Assembly: GCA_027061865.1 (NCBI GenBank)
Contig: JAMOVZ010000083.1
Span: 1-11,251, forward strand
DNA length: 11,251 nucleotides
Source: Desulfobacterales bacterium
Lineage (GTDB): Bacteria; Desulfobacterota; DSM-4660; Desulfatiglandales; Desulfatiglandaceae
Direction of reading: 5' to 3'
Of this stretch, positions 1 through 6,690 are shown one piece after another. How positions within the stretch are numbered: position 1 is the first letter of the stretch; every line of letters starts with the position of its first letter. The notes beneath the pieces are model-generated. The model was not told the origin of the DNA. It saw only the letters and a program-made list of their open reading frames with translations, and did not search any database. Position numbers and translations under genes: made by a program.

Positions 1-173
1 AGCAGTTGTGGACTACCACCATGGATCCAGAAAGAAGGAGTCTTGTAAAGGTGAAGATTGAGGATGCAGTGGAGGCAGACGAGATATTTGCCATCCTTAT
101 GGGAGACAAGGTGGAGCCAAGGCGAGAGTTCATTCAGCAAAATGCCCTTGAGGTCACAGAGCTAGATATTTGA
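1..173 (+). CDS. gyrB: DNA gyrase subunit B, C-terminal end (partial)
   Basis: This is the last 56 codons of gyrB, cut by the left window edge; the reading frame starts at base 3. GyrB is the ATPase subunit of DNA gyrase, which with GyrA introduces negative supercoils into DNA. The visible peptide begins QLWTTTMDPERRSL and continues through an acidic stretch (EDAVEADEIF) to LMGDKVEPRREFI and a short tail ending ELDI. This is the classic end of the TOPRIM/C-terminal region: the LWxTTMDP and MGDxVExRRxFI signatures are found at the GyrB C-terminus across bacteria. The stop is TGA at 171-173. gyrA follows immediately, so the two subunits are probably co-transcribed. Identification is firm, but the rest of the protein lies outside the window. 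Confidence 0.96.
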   Translation, partial: QLWTTTMDPERRSLVKVKIEDAVEADEIFAILMGDKVEPRREFIQQNALEVTELDI

Positions 174-199
174 TGGATATGCAGGCGGGAGGACTTGGA

Positions 200-2620
200 A
201 TGACGACAGAACCTGGCATTCAGTATGTTGCCATAGAAGATGAGATGAAGAGGTCGTATCTTGAATACTCAATGAGTGTGATTGTGGGCAGAGCCCTCCC
301 GGATGTGCGTGACGGCCTAAAGCCTGTGCACCGCCGTGTCCTCTATAGCATGTATGAGCTTAAAAACTTTTACAACCGGCCTTATAAAAAGTCTGCCCGC
401 GTGGTGGGCGACGTGATTGGAAAGTACCATCCCCACGGCGATGCGGCAGTCTATGACACCATAGTGAGGATGGCCCAAGACTTTTCCATGCGCTACCCGT
501 TGATAGACGGCCAGGGAAACTTTGGATCAGTCGATGGGGATCCTCCTGCTGCCATGCGCTATACAGAGGTGCGCATGACACGGCTGGCGCAAGAATTTTT
601 AAACGATATAGAAAAAGAGACCGTGGATTTCGTTCCGAACTACGATGGGTCCCTGTCTGAGCCGGTGGTGCTTCCTACCCCCATACCTAACCTTATCATC
701 AATGGCTCCTCTGGGATTGCCGTTGGCATGGCCACAAATATTCCCCCTCATAACCTCACCGAGGTATGTGAGGCCCTAAGGCTCCTGATTGATGACCCTG
801 AGACCCAAATCCAGGCCCTGATGGAGGCAATTCCAGGCCCTGACTTTCCCACTGCCGGATTCATCGTTGGCCGCAAAGGCATTGAAGAGGCATACAAGAG
901 CGGGAGGGGAATAATCAAGATCAGGGCTAGGGCATTCATTGAGAAGGTTGGCAAAGATAGAGAGAGGATCATTATCACAGAGATACCTTTCCAGGTTAAC
1001 AAGGCCAAGTTGCTTGAAAAGATAGCAGAGCTGGTAAGGGAAAAGAAGGTGGAGGGGATCTCTGAGATCAGAGACGAGTCGGACCGGGAGGGCCTTCGGG
1101 TGGTGATAGAAGTGAAAAGGGATGCCAAGGCCCTTGTAATCCTGAACCGTCTGTACAAATTCACCCAAATGGAGACTTCCCTTGGCATAATCATGCTCGC
1201 AATTGTAGACGGCAGACCCCAGGTCCTGAACCTGAAAGAGATTTTGGGCCATTTTCTCTCGCACCGCCGTGAAGTGGTAGTCAGGCGAACCCGGTACGAT
1301 TTGCGCAAGGCCGAAGAGCGGGCGCACATCCTCGAGGGGCTCAAAAAGGCCCTGGATTTCCTGGACGAGGTGATCGAGCTGATCCGCTCCTCTTCTGACC
1401 CCGGTGAGGCAAAGGCCAGGCTGGTCTCAGACTTGGACCTGACCCAAATCCAGGCACAGGCCATCTTAGATATGAGGCTTCAGCGCCTGACCGGGCTTGA
1501 GCGCGGCAAAATTAATGCAGAATACGAGGATTTAATAAAGGCCATAGCCAGGTATAAGGCCATACTTGAGAGTCCTGCTCTGGTATCCCAGATTATTAAA
1601 GAGGAGATAACCCGGATCCAAGAAGACTATGGTGATGCCAGACGCACCGAGATATTGGATCAGGCATCAGATATTGATCTGGAAGACCTTATCGCTGACG
1701 AGGACATGGTGGTTACCATCAGTCATCGCGGCTATATCAAGCGAAACCCCATAACCCTTTACAGGGCCCAGCGAAGAGGTGGCAGGGGGCTTGTTGGTGT
1801 GAAGACAAAGGAGGAGGACTTTGTAAAGGACCTCTTTGTAGCCTCGTCCCATGACTATCTGCTCTTTTTCACCAACACGGGACGGGTTTACTGGCGGAAG
1901 GTCCATGAGATTCCAGAGGCGGGGAGGATGTCGCGAGGAAAAGCCATAGTGAATCTCCTTGAGCTGAAGAGGGGCGAACGGGTTGCCACAACTCTGTCGG
2001 TAAGAGATTTTGAGGACGGCAAATACCTTGTGATGGCAACTAAGGATGGCATGGTGAAAAAAACCGAGCTCAGGGCTTACAGTAATCCCAGAAGCGGGGG
2101 GATCATTGGAGTCAAGATCAATCCTGGCGATGAACTAATGGCTGTAAGGGTTACCAATGGCGATCAAGACATCTTTTTGAGCACCAGGCAGGGTAAATCT
2201 ATCCGGTTCCACGAGTCAGAGCTGCGCCCCATGGGCAGAGTGGCCACCGGCTACATTGGTATAAGGATGGAGCAGGGCGACTATCTGGTTGGCATGGAGG
2301 TGCTGGACGAAGGGGCTACCATCTTGACCGTTACTGAGAAAGGTTACGGAAAGAGGACCAAGACAGAGGAATACCGCAGGCAGGCAAGGGGTGGAAAAGG
2401 GATCCTGACCATCAAGGTGACAGAGCGAAATGGCCCGGTAGTGGGTTGCTGCCAGGTAAGGGATCACGACCAGGTGATGCTGATTACAGAGCAGGGCATG
2501 ATCATCAGGCTCCGGGCCTCAGAGATCTCTGTGATTGGAAGAAACACCCAAGGGGTGAAATTGATCAACCTTGGGGAAGGGGAAAAGGTGGTGTCAGTGG
2601 CAAAGGTAGTTGAGGATTGA
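200..2620 (+). CDS. gyrA: DNA gyrase subunit A
   Basis: The breakage-reunion subunit of DNA gyrase (A2B2), cytoplasmic; it cleaves and rejoins DNA during negative supercoiling. From the ATG at 200 it is 806 residues, normal for the family. The winged-helix/tower region opens with the SYLEYSMSVIVGRALPDVRD signature. The catalytic tyrosine is Tyr121 (in AAMRYTEVRM; codon 560-562), matching E. coli Tyr122. The C-terminal DNA-wrapping beta-pinwheel carries the GyrA box QRRGGRG at residues 524-530, which marks gyrase rather than ParC. There is no long acidic tail. The quinolone pocket reads GDAAVYD: Ala82 replaces E. coli Ser83, while the Asp87 equivalent is kept. I chose start 200 because GGGAGGA lies about 7 nt upstream and the N-terminus then matches the family. 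An in-frame ATG at 173 overlapping the gyrB stop (plus one at 179) would add up to 9 residues. Confidence 0.97.
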   Translation: MTTEPGIQYVAIEDEMKRSYLEYSMSVIVGRALPDVRDGLKPVHRRVLYSMYELKNFYNRPYKKSARVVGDVIGKYHPHGDAAVYDTIVRMAQDFSMRYPLIDGQGNFGSVDGDPPAAMRYTEVRMTRLAQEFLNDIEKETVDFVPNYDGSLSEPVVLPTPIPNLIINGSSGIAVGMATNIPPHNLTEVCEALRLLIDDPETQIQALMEAIPGPDFPTAGFIVGRKGIEEAYKSGRGIIKIRARAFIEKVGKDRERIIITEIPFQVNKAKLLEKIAELVREKKVEGISEIRDESDREGLRVVIEVKRDAKALVILNRLYKFTQMETSLGIIMLAIVDGRPQVLNLKEILGHFLSHRREVVVRRTRYDLRKAEERAHILEGLKKALDFLDEVIELIRSSSDPGEAKARLVSDLDLTQIQAQAILDMRLQRLTGLERGKINAEYEDLIKAIARYKAILESPALVSQIIKEEITRIQEDYGDARRTEILDQASDIDLEDLIADEDMVVTISHRGYIKRNPITLYRAQRRGGRGLVGVKTKEEDFVKDLFVASSHDYLLFFTNTGRVYWRKVHEIPEAGRMSRGKAIVNLLELKRGERVATTLSVRDFEDGKYLVMATKDGMVKKTELRAYSNPRSGGIIGVKINPGDELMAVRVTNGDQDIFLSTRQGKSIRFHESELRPMGRVATGYIGIRMEQGDYLVGMEVLDEGATILTVTEKGYGKRTKTEEYRRQARGGKGILTIKVTERNGPVVGCCQVRDHDQVMLITEQGMIIRLRASEISVIGRNTQGVKLINLGEGEKVVSVAKVVED

Positions 2621-2622
2621 AT

Positions 2623-3660
2623 ATGAATAGGGAGTTTCAGAGCGTAGCAGTTATTGGGGGCGGTAGTTGGGGCACCACCCTTGCACGGCTCCTAGCCCTC
2701 AAAGGCCTCGAGGTCTCGCTTTGGGCCAGGGAGGAGGAGGTAGTAGGCTCCATCCAAAAAGAAAAGGAAAACAAGGTCTTCCTTCCCGGGGTGAGGTTGC
2801 CAGGACCCTTGAAAGCCACCCAAAACCTGGAAGAGGCCCTTGAGGGCAAAGAAGTAGTTCTTATGGTGGTACCAAGCCAGTATTATCGGGATGTGCTCAC
2901 CCGAATGAAGCCGTATCTAAGGGGGGGGCAGTCCCTTGTAACCGCCACAAAGGGAATAGAGAACGACAGCCTTATGATCATGTCTCAGGTGACTGAAAGT
3001 GTGGTCCCTGGACTTTTTACCAATAGCTTTAGTTGTCTTGCGGGCCCCAGTTTTGCAAAGGAGGTCTGCCAGGAGCTTCCTACCGCGGTTACCATTGCAT
3101 CCAAGGACTCGGACCTTGGCAAGAGGCTCCAGATCCTCTTTTCCACAGAGTACTTTCGGGCTTACGTAAGTGATGATGTCGTGGGGGTACAGCTTGCAGG
3201 AGCCCTCAAAAACGTTATAGCCATAGCAGCCGGCGCCTCAGATGGGCTGGGGTTTGGCCACAACGCCAGAGCTGCCCTGATTACCAGGGGGCTTGCTGAG
3301 ATCCGTAGGCTTGGGGTGGCAATGGGGGCAGATCCAATGACTTTTTCAGGTCTTGCAGGGGTTGGGGACTTGGTGCTCACGTGTACAGGTGACCTTAGCA
3401 GGAACCGCACCGTTGGGCTCCAAGTGGGCAAGGGAATGACCATCCAAGAGATTACCTCACGCATGAAGATGGTGGCAGAGGGGGTGAAGACCACCAAAAG
3501 CGCTTATCATCTGGCCAAGAGGATGGAGGTGGACATGCCCATTGCGGAGCAGGTCTATCAAATCCTCTACGAAGGCAAGAGCCCAAAGGAGGCAGTAAAG
3601 GACTTGATGACAAGGGCGCTCAAGTGGGAGCTGGATGTCCCCGGGGCCCAAAAGTCTTGA
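2623..3660 (+). CDS. gpsA: Glycerol-3-phosphate dehydrogenase [NAD(P)+]
   Basis: Cytoplasmic enzyme reducing dihydroxyacetone phosphate to sn-glycerol-3-phosphate, the backbone precursor of membrane phospholipids. It is 345 residues, typical of GpsA. The N-terminal Rossmann fold has the dinucleotide motif VIGGGSWGTT (residues 10-19). The NAD-domain signature SLVTATKGIE follows, then AGPSFAKEV (from residue 140), and the catalytic lysine is Lys196 in AGALKNVIA. The C-terminal domain carries GFGHNARAALITRG and GLAGVGDLVLTCTGDLSRNR, both diagnostic. The start is the ATG at 2623, 2 nt after the gyrA stop; GAGGA at 2612-2616 inside the gyrA 3' end serves as ribosome binding site, suggesting translational coupling. 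Nothing odd is seen in the protein. Its place behind gyrA looks like operon sharing rather than functional linkage. Confidence 0.97.
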   Translation: MNREFQSVAVIGGGSWGTTLARLLALKGLEVSLWAREEEVVGSIQKEKENKVFLPGVRLPGPLKATQNLEEALEGKEVVLMVVPSQYYRDVLTRMKPYLRGGQSLVTATKGIENDSLMIMSQVTESVVPGLFTNSFSCLAGPSFAKEVCQELPTAVTIASKDSDLGKRLQILFSTEYFRAYVSDDVVGVQLAGALKNVIAIAAGASDGLGFGHNARAALITRGLAEIRRLGVAMGADPMTFSGLAGVGDLVLTCTGDLSRNRTVGLQVGKGMTIQEITSRMKMVAEGVKTTKSAYHLAKRMEVDMPIAEQVYQILYEGKSPKEAVKDLMTRALKWELDVPGAQKS

Positions 3661-3674
3661 AGGACAGCCCCAGC

Positions 3675-4496
3675 ATGGAGCAAACTTTGTCCCGCCTGGA
3701 TCTAACACTCCTGGAGCGCCTTTTATCCGGGACCATATTTTGCAACAATATAGTCTATCAGGAGATAACAGGGTCCACAAACCAGGTGGCAAAAAGACTG
3801 GCGGAGGCCGGCGCAGTCCACGGAAGCCTGGTGATAAGCGAAGAGCAGCGGGCAGGCCGAGGCAGGATGGGGAGAAAGTGGCTTTCGGCCCCATACAGGA
3901 ATTTGCTGTTCTCAGTGCTCCTCAGGCCCCGGTTGTACACTAAGGACAGCTTCCTCCTTACCGTTTCAATGGCCGTTTCAATATTTGACGCCGTTTTGGG
4001 GATCACAGGCAGGGAGGCCCGGATTAAGTGGCCTAATGATATATATATGGAAGGTAGAAAGGCTGGCGGTATCCTGACAGAGCTTTCAGCACAGGGCCGT
4101 ATGGTTAGCTGGGCAGTGGTGGGGGTGGGGCTGAATGTGAATTGGACCCCTGGTGGTGAATTTGCTTCTATCTCTGAAATAGTGGGAAGGTCTGTCAACA
4201 GAGAGCCGCTTCTTGGAGAAATCCTGAAAAGGTATGATTACTATTTGGAGGCCATTGGGACTCAAAAAAGGGGGGAGATCTTAGAGAGATATGAATCGAA
4301 CTCCCTGTTGAAGGGGAAAGAGGTCCTGATCCAGCAAGGGCAAGGTGCCGAGCAAGGGCTTATCAAGGGGAAGGCCTTGGGCATTGACTCAGAAGGTGCT
4401 CTCCTTGTGGAGGACAATAGTGGACAGATCCATAGAGTCAGTTTTGGTGATGTCAGTGTGGTTGGGTGGGAAAATAATGAGGAAGCGAGGACATAG
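3675..4496 (+). CDS. birA: Biotin-[acetyl-CoA-carboxylase] ligase, monofunctional
   Basis: Biotin protein ligase: activates biotin with ATP to biotinyl-5'-AMP and transfers it to the lysine of biotin carboxyl carrier domains such as acetyl-CoA carboxylase AccB. It is 273 residues from the ATG at 3675. The catalytic domain shows the adenylate-binding loop GRGRMGRKW (61-69), KWPNDI (118-123) and the RKAGGILTE segment with the active-site lysine Lys129. A C-terminal SH3-like domain follows (LLKGKEVLIQQG... to the end). The N-terminal winged-helix repressor domain of E. coli BirA (321 residues) is absent, so this is a class I enzyme without operator binding. AAGGA at 3660-3664 lies about 10 nt upstream. 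An in-frame GTG at 3624 would extend it back into gpsA, but the added residues have no family character. The stop is 3 nt before the next start. Confidence 0.94.
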   Translation: MEQTLSRLDLTLLERLLSGTIFCNNIVYQEITGSTNQVAKRLAEAGAVHGSLVISEEQRAGRGRMGRKWLSAPYRNLLFSVLLRPRLYTKDSFLLTVSMAVSIFDAVLGITGREARIKWPNDIYMEGRKAGGILTELSAQGRMVSWAVVGVGLNVNWTPGGEFASISEIVGRSVNREPLLGEILKRYDYYLEAIGTQKRGEILERYESNSLLKGKEVLIQQGQGAEQGLIKGKALGIDSEGALLVEDNSGQIHRVSFGDVSVVGWENNEEART

Positions 4497-4499
4497 AAA

Positions 4500-4703
4500 A
4501 TGAGCGCCATTAAGCCAAAGGGAGAAAAAATTCGCCAGGCGGTCAAATGGATATCCAGCAAGCTGAGTGAGCAGGAAGGCCAAGGAAAGGAAATTGATCA
4601 CAAGGCATTGGCTGCCTTGATTCAGGAGGCGGCCATGAGGTTCAACCTCTCGCCAAAAGAGGAAGAATTTCTCAACTCCTTTTATGAGCAGGGGGAAGAC
4701 TAA
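4500..4703 (+). CDS. Small conserved-looking protein of unknown function (67 aa)
   Basis: A 67-residue soluble, charged, probably all-helical protein that I cannot assign to a named family. It starts MSAIKPKGEKIRQAVKWISS and ends with a motif-like stretch, ALIQEAAMRFNLSPKEEEFL, followed by a short acidic tail. There is no signal peptide, membrane segment or cysteine. I have an impression of similar small proteins in deltaproteobacteria (GEKIRxAVKWIS plus RFNLSPKEEEF), but that is memory, not a search. Support for a real gene: ATG 3 nt after the birA stop, GAGGA at 4487-4491 with 8-nt spacing, and codon use like its neighbours. Its TAA (4701-4703) overlaps the stop codon of the converging dnaA-family gene. 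Any function is unknown; operon position alone suggests housekeeping. Confidence 0.82.
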   Translation: MSAIKPKGEKIRQAVKWISSKLSEQEGQGKEIDHKALAALIQEAAMRFNLSPKEEEFLNSFYEQGED

Positions 4704-6043
4704 CTGGCTTCCTGAAGTTTGTCTGAAAGGAAATCCACCTGTCTTTTGAGATCAGGGTCCTGCTTCATCTTATGGGTAATGGTCTCATAGGCATAGAGGA
4801 CGGTTGAATGGCTGCGGTTAATGGACTTTGCGATCTGCTCCACACTTTTTTCCGTGTGCTGTCGGGCAAGATACACATAGATGTTTCTGGGAAGCACGTG
4901 GATCCTCTTTCTGGACTTTGATGCTAGCATGGTGGGCTCTACCTTATAATATTTGCACACCAGCTCCTGTATCTCGCTCAGGCTGAGAGTGTTCCTGTAG
5001 GAGACGAGGTGGCTGAGCACATCCTTGGCTAGTTCCACTGTAATCTTTTGGTTGAGGAGTTGTGATTTTGCCTTAAGGCATCGCAGCGCGCTCTCTATAT
5101 GGCGTACATCATCGCCCAAGCTCTCCGCCATTAGCTCTACAATCCGGGGGGAGAGTTGCAGGTCTTGTTCAGAGGCCTTTCGTGTTATGATCTTCACCTT
5201 GGTTTCATAGTCAGGGGCTTCAATGGTTGTGACCAGCCCTGCTGTAACCCTGGAGGAGAAGTCTTTAGACAGGGAAGGTATGTCTTTTGGGGGAAGGGAG
5301 CTAGTAAAGATTATCTTTTTCCCGTCAGTGGCCAAGGCATCCAAGGTATGGGCCAGTTCCTGTTGGATCTTCAGTTTACCGCTTAAAAAATGGATTTCCT
5401 CCAAAAGCAGGACATCACAAAGGGCACGGTATTTTTTCTTGAATTCTTCTATACAGTTGTTCTTGAGGGAGGAGATCATTTCATTGGTGAATTGCTCGGC
5501 AGTCACATAGAACACACGCCAGCTGGGGTTTTGTTTTAGAATGGTCTGGCCCACGGCCTGCGATAAATGAGTCTTTCCCAGCCCCGTATTGGCCAGCATT
5601 AGGAGCATGTTATAGTCAGAGCAATTTCCATAGGCAAGGGCCTTGGAGGCAGAATAGGCGAACTCATTGGATGGGCCCACTACGAAGCTTTCAAAGGTGT
5701 AATCGCGGTTAAGGGTCAAAAGGCCTTTGGAGAGAGGCCTTTCCATGGTAGGAAGCGCTAGCTGCCTCCCAACTGGATTGTTGGAGGAGGGCAGTTGAGG
5801 CCGGGTTGCAACCACCTTTAGTTCCACTTCCAGGTCTCCGAGGCCGTGGCCGTAAAGTTTTTCTTTTATGAGGTTAAGATAATTTTCTGAGATCCAGTTC
5901 ATGGAAAAGCGGTTGGGGCACCCCAAGGTTACAGAGCCATTTTGTTGGCCCAAAAAGATCAAGGGGTTTATCCAGAGTGAAAAGCTGCTTTGAGCCAGCT
6001 CATTTCGCAGTTGTTCTTTGATTTCTTTCCAGATCTCTTCCAT
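4700..6043 (-). CDS. dnaA: Chromosomal replication initiator DnaA, divergent
   Basis: A full-length DnaA-family protein of 447 residues. DnaA opens the replication origin as an ATP-bound oligomer. Domain I (about 1-76) has the typical start MEEIWKEIKEQL and the FSLWINPL motif; domain II is a short linker; domain III is AAA+; domain IV is the DNA-binding helix-turn-helix. Several usually invariant residues differ. The P-loop reads ANTGLGKT (151-158), losing the first Gly. Walker B ends LLLEE (Glu215-Glu216) instead of Asp-Asp. Sensor I has TSSL instead of TSDR. The recognition helix reads NRSHSTVLYA (409-418) where the family has GRDHsTVxHA. The box VII arginine finger (Arg265) and sensor II arginine (Arg314) are kept. 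It may be the main initiator of its lineage or a second DnaA. The start at 6043 is set by domain I homology; no strong ribosome site precedes it, and an ATG at 6127 would add 28 unlikely residues. Confidence 0.9.
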   Translation of the reverse strand: MEEIWKEIKEQLRNELAQSSFSLWINPLIFLGQQNGSVTLGCPNRFSMNWISENYLNLIKEKLYGHGLGDLEVELKVVATRPQLPSSNNPVGRQLALPTMERPLSKGLLTLNRDYTFESFVVGPSNEFAYSASKALAYGNCSDYNMLLMLANTGLGKTHLSQAVGQTILKQNPSWRVFYVTAEQFTNEMISSLKNNCIEEFKKKYRALCDVLLLEEIHFLSGKLKIQQELAHTLDALATDGKKIIFTSSLPPKDIPSLSKDFSSRVTAGLVTTIEAPDYETKVKIITRKASEQDLQLSPRIVELMAESLGDDVRHIESALRCLKAKSQLLNQKITVELAKDVLSHLVSYRNTLSLSEIQELVCKYYKVEPTMLASKSRKRIHVLPRNIYVYLARQHTEKSVEQIAKSINRSHSTVLYAYETITHKMKQDPDLKRQVDFLSDKLQEAS

Positions 6044-6147
6044 GCTATGCGGCCATAAATACCCATTCAGCCTATTGGCCCGTTGGGACGAACAATGTAA
6101 GAGGGTTAATTTTGCAGAGGAAGCCATTCTATTTAAGCAACGGCAGG

Positions 6148-6219
6148 CTTCCTTGGTTTAAGGCTTTCCCCGACCGAATCTCGGGGCTGAAGCGCGCCTG
6201 TGTGCAGACAGGCAGGAAG
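6148..6219. repeat. Compact three-stem inverted-repeat element upstream of dnaA
   Basis: Seventy-two bases can fold into a three-way junction. The outer stem is CTTCCT (6148-6153) with AGGAAG (6214-6219). Hairpin one pairs GCTT/AAGC (6163-6166, 6190-6193) and, inside it, CCCCGA/TCGGGG (6168-6173, 6181-6186). Hairpin two pairs GCCTGT/ACAGGC (6196-6201, 6208-6213) with a 6-nt loop, directly abutting the outer stem. No T-tract follows on either strand, so it is not an obvious terminator. It lies about 105 nt upstream of the dnaA start and would be in its 5' leader if transcription begins further upstream. It could be a dispersed extragenic palindromic element, a structured mRNA leader or a small RNA. 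Confidence 0.5.
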
Positions 6220-6238
6220 ATCAAAAAGTATGGCGTAA

Positions 6239-6267
6239 TCTTTAGCTAAGGATGGCGTTGGTGTCAA
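6239..6267 (-). promoter_or_regulatory. Possible dnaA promoter (weak -10)
   Basis: On the minus strand a perfect -35 hexamer TTGACA (6267-6262) is followed after 17 bp by TAAAGA (6244-6239), which matches only half of the -10 consensus. If used, the transcript would carry a leader of roughly 190 nt containing the three-stem element. This is a pattern match only. Confidence 0.25.
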
Positions 6268-6476
6268 AGCCCGCATGGGGCAAATAGAAGTTAGGGCAGG
6301 TTCGATTTTGAACAGGGGCTAAGGGTAGCTTATTGCGCCACAAATCGGCAATGGGGGCGTAAGTCTTTTGAAGAAAAGGAGAAAAGGGCTCAGGAAAAAG
6401 ATGCAATAATATCAACAAGATGAATCCTGTTGCATGGTTGTCGAAAAAAATCTTCACAATTGCGATCTCCCGTTTT

Positions 6477-6665
6477 CTCCTTTTTTTTCCGGTTTTCAGC
6501 TAAATTTATTTTTTTTGCATAAAAAATTCTGTAGCTAAAGGGCAGAAGAGGGACCTTGGAGCATCGGCTTTTAAATAATATTTAAGATAACATAATTTAC
6601 TTTAAATGATTTGAACTAACAAATCTTAAATAATTCAAAACACAACAAAATTAAACAATTTATAA
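6477..6665. other. AT-rich block, candidate DNA-unwinding or promoter region
   Basis: The stretch contains oligo-T runs, a direct repeat AGCTAAA at 6498-6504 and 6533-6539, and a core (6571-6665) with only 13 G or C in 95 bases. Within the core are an inverted pair ATTTAAGAT (6580-6588) / ATCTTAAAT (6623-6631) and a second small inverted pair GATTTG (6608-6613) / CAAATC (6620-6625). Just outside, 6464-6476 resembles the E. coli oriC 13-mer (GATCT then four bases then TTTT). Such composition fits a duplex-unwinding element but also fits an AT-rich promoter upstream of ddl. Confidence 0.35.
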
Positions 6666-6690
6666 ATCCGTATCTTCAGGGAGGAGCCAG

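Larger units (their letters stand above)
6044..6690. other. dnaA/ddl divergent intergenic region, possible origin
   Basis: This is the longest gap in the window (647 bp), between the divergent dnaA-family and ddl genes. The dnaA-proximal half (6044-6420) has ordinary base composition and contains a multi-hairpin element. The ddl-proximal half becomes strongly AT-rich, with pyrimidine and T tracts near 6474-6490 and 6508-6516. The gap is flanked by a dnaA gene, and gyrBA and parS/parAB lie within 4 kb, a context typical of bacterial origins. By eye I found no TTATCCACA box or close variant on either strand here, so assignment as oriC is tentative. No convincing protein-coding gene is visible in it. 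Confidence 0.35.

Noticed and set aside
748..1464. Long minus-strand open frames opposite gyrA
   Set aside because: They are antisense shadows of a firmly identified gene, with Ser/Arg/Leu-rich translations and no ribosome sites.
3378..3383. CACGTG core inside gpsA (also at 4895-4900 inside dnaA) as possible second parS sites
   Set aside because: Only the central hexamer matches; the flanking TGTTT/AAACA bases are absent.
3457..4198. Open frames on both strands overlapping gpsA and birA
   Set aside because: Unlike-protein composition, and fully overlapped by well-identified genes in the correct frame.
6044..6127. A 28-residue N-terminal extension of DnaA from the ATG at 6127
   Set aside because: DnaA domain I begins naturally at MEEIW (6043). 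The extra residues do not resemble DnaA and have no ribosome site.
6242..6457. A 71-codon minus-strand open frame in the dnaA/ddl gap
   Set aside because: GTG start with only a loosely placed GGGAG, odd composition (many Pro, Phe, Leu, Asn), no family resemblance, and it lies in a region with regulatory-type structure. Treated as chance.
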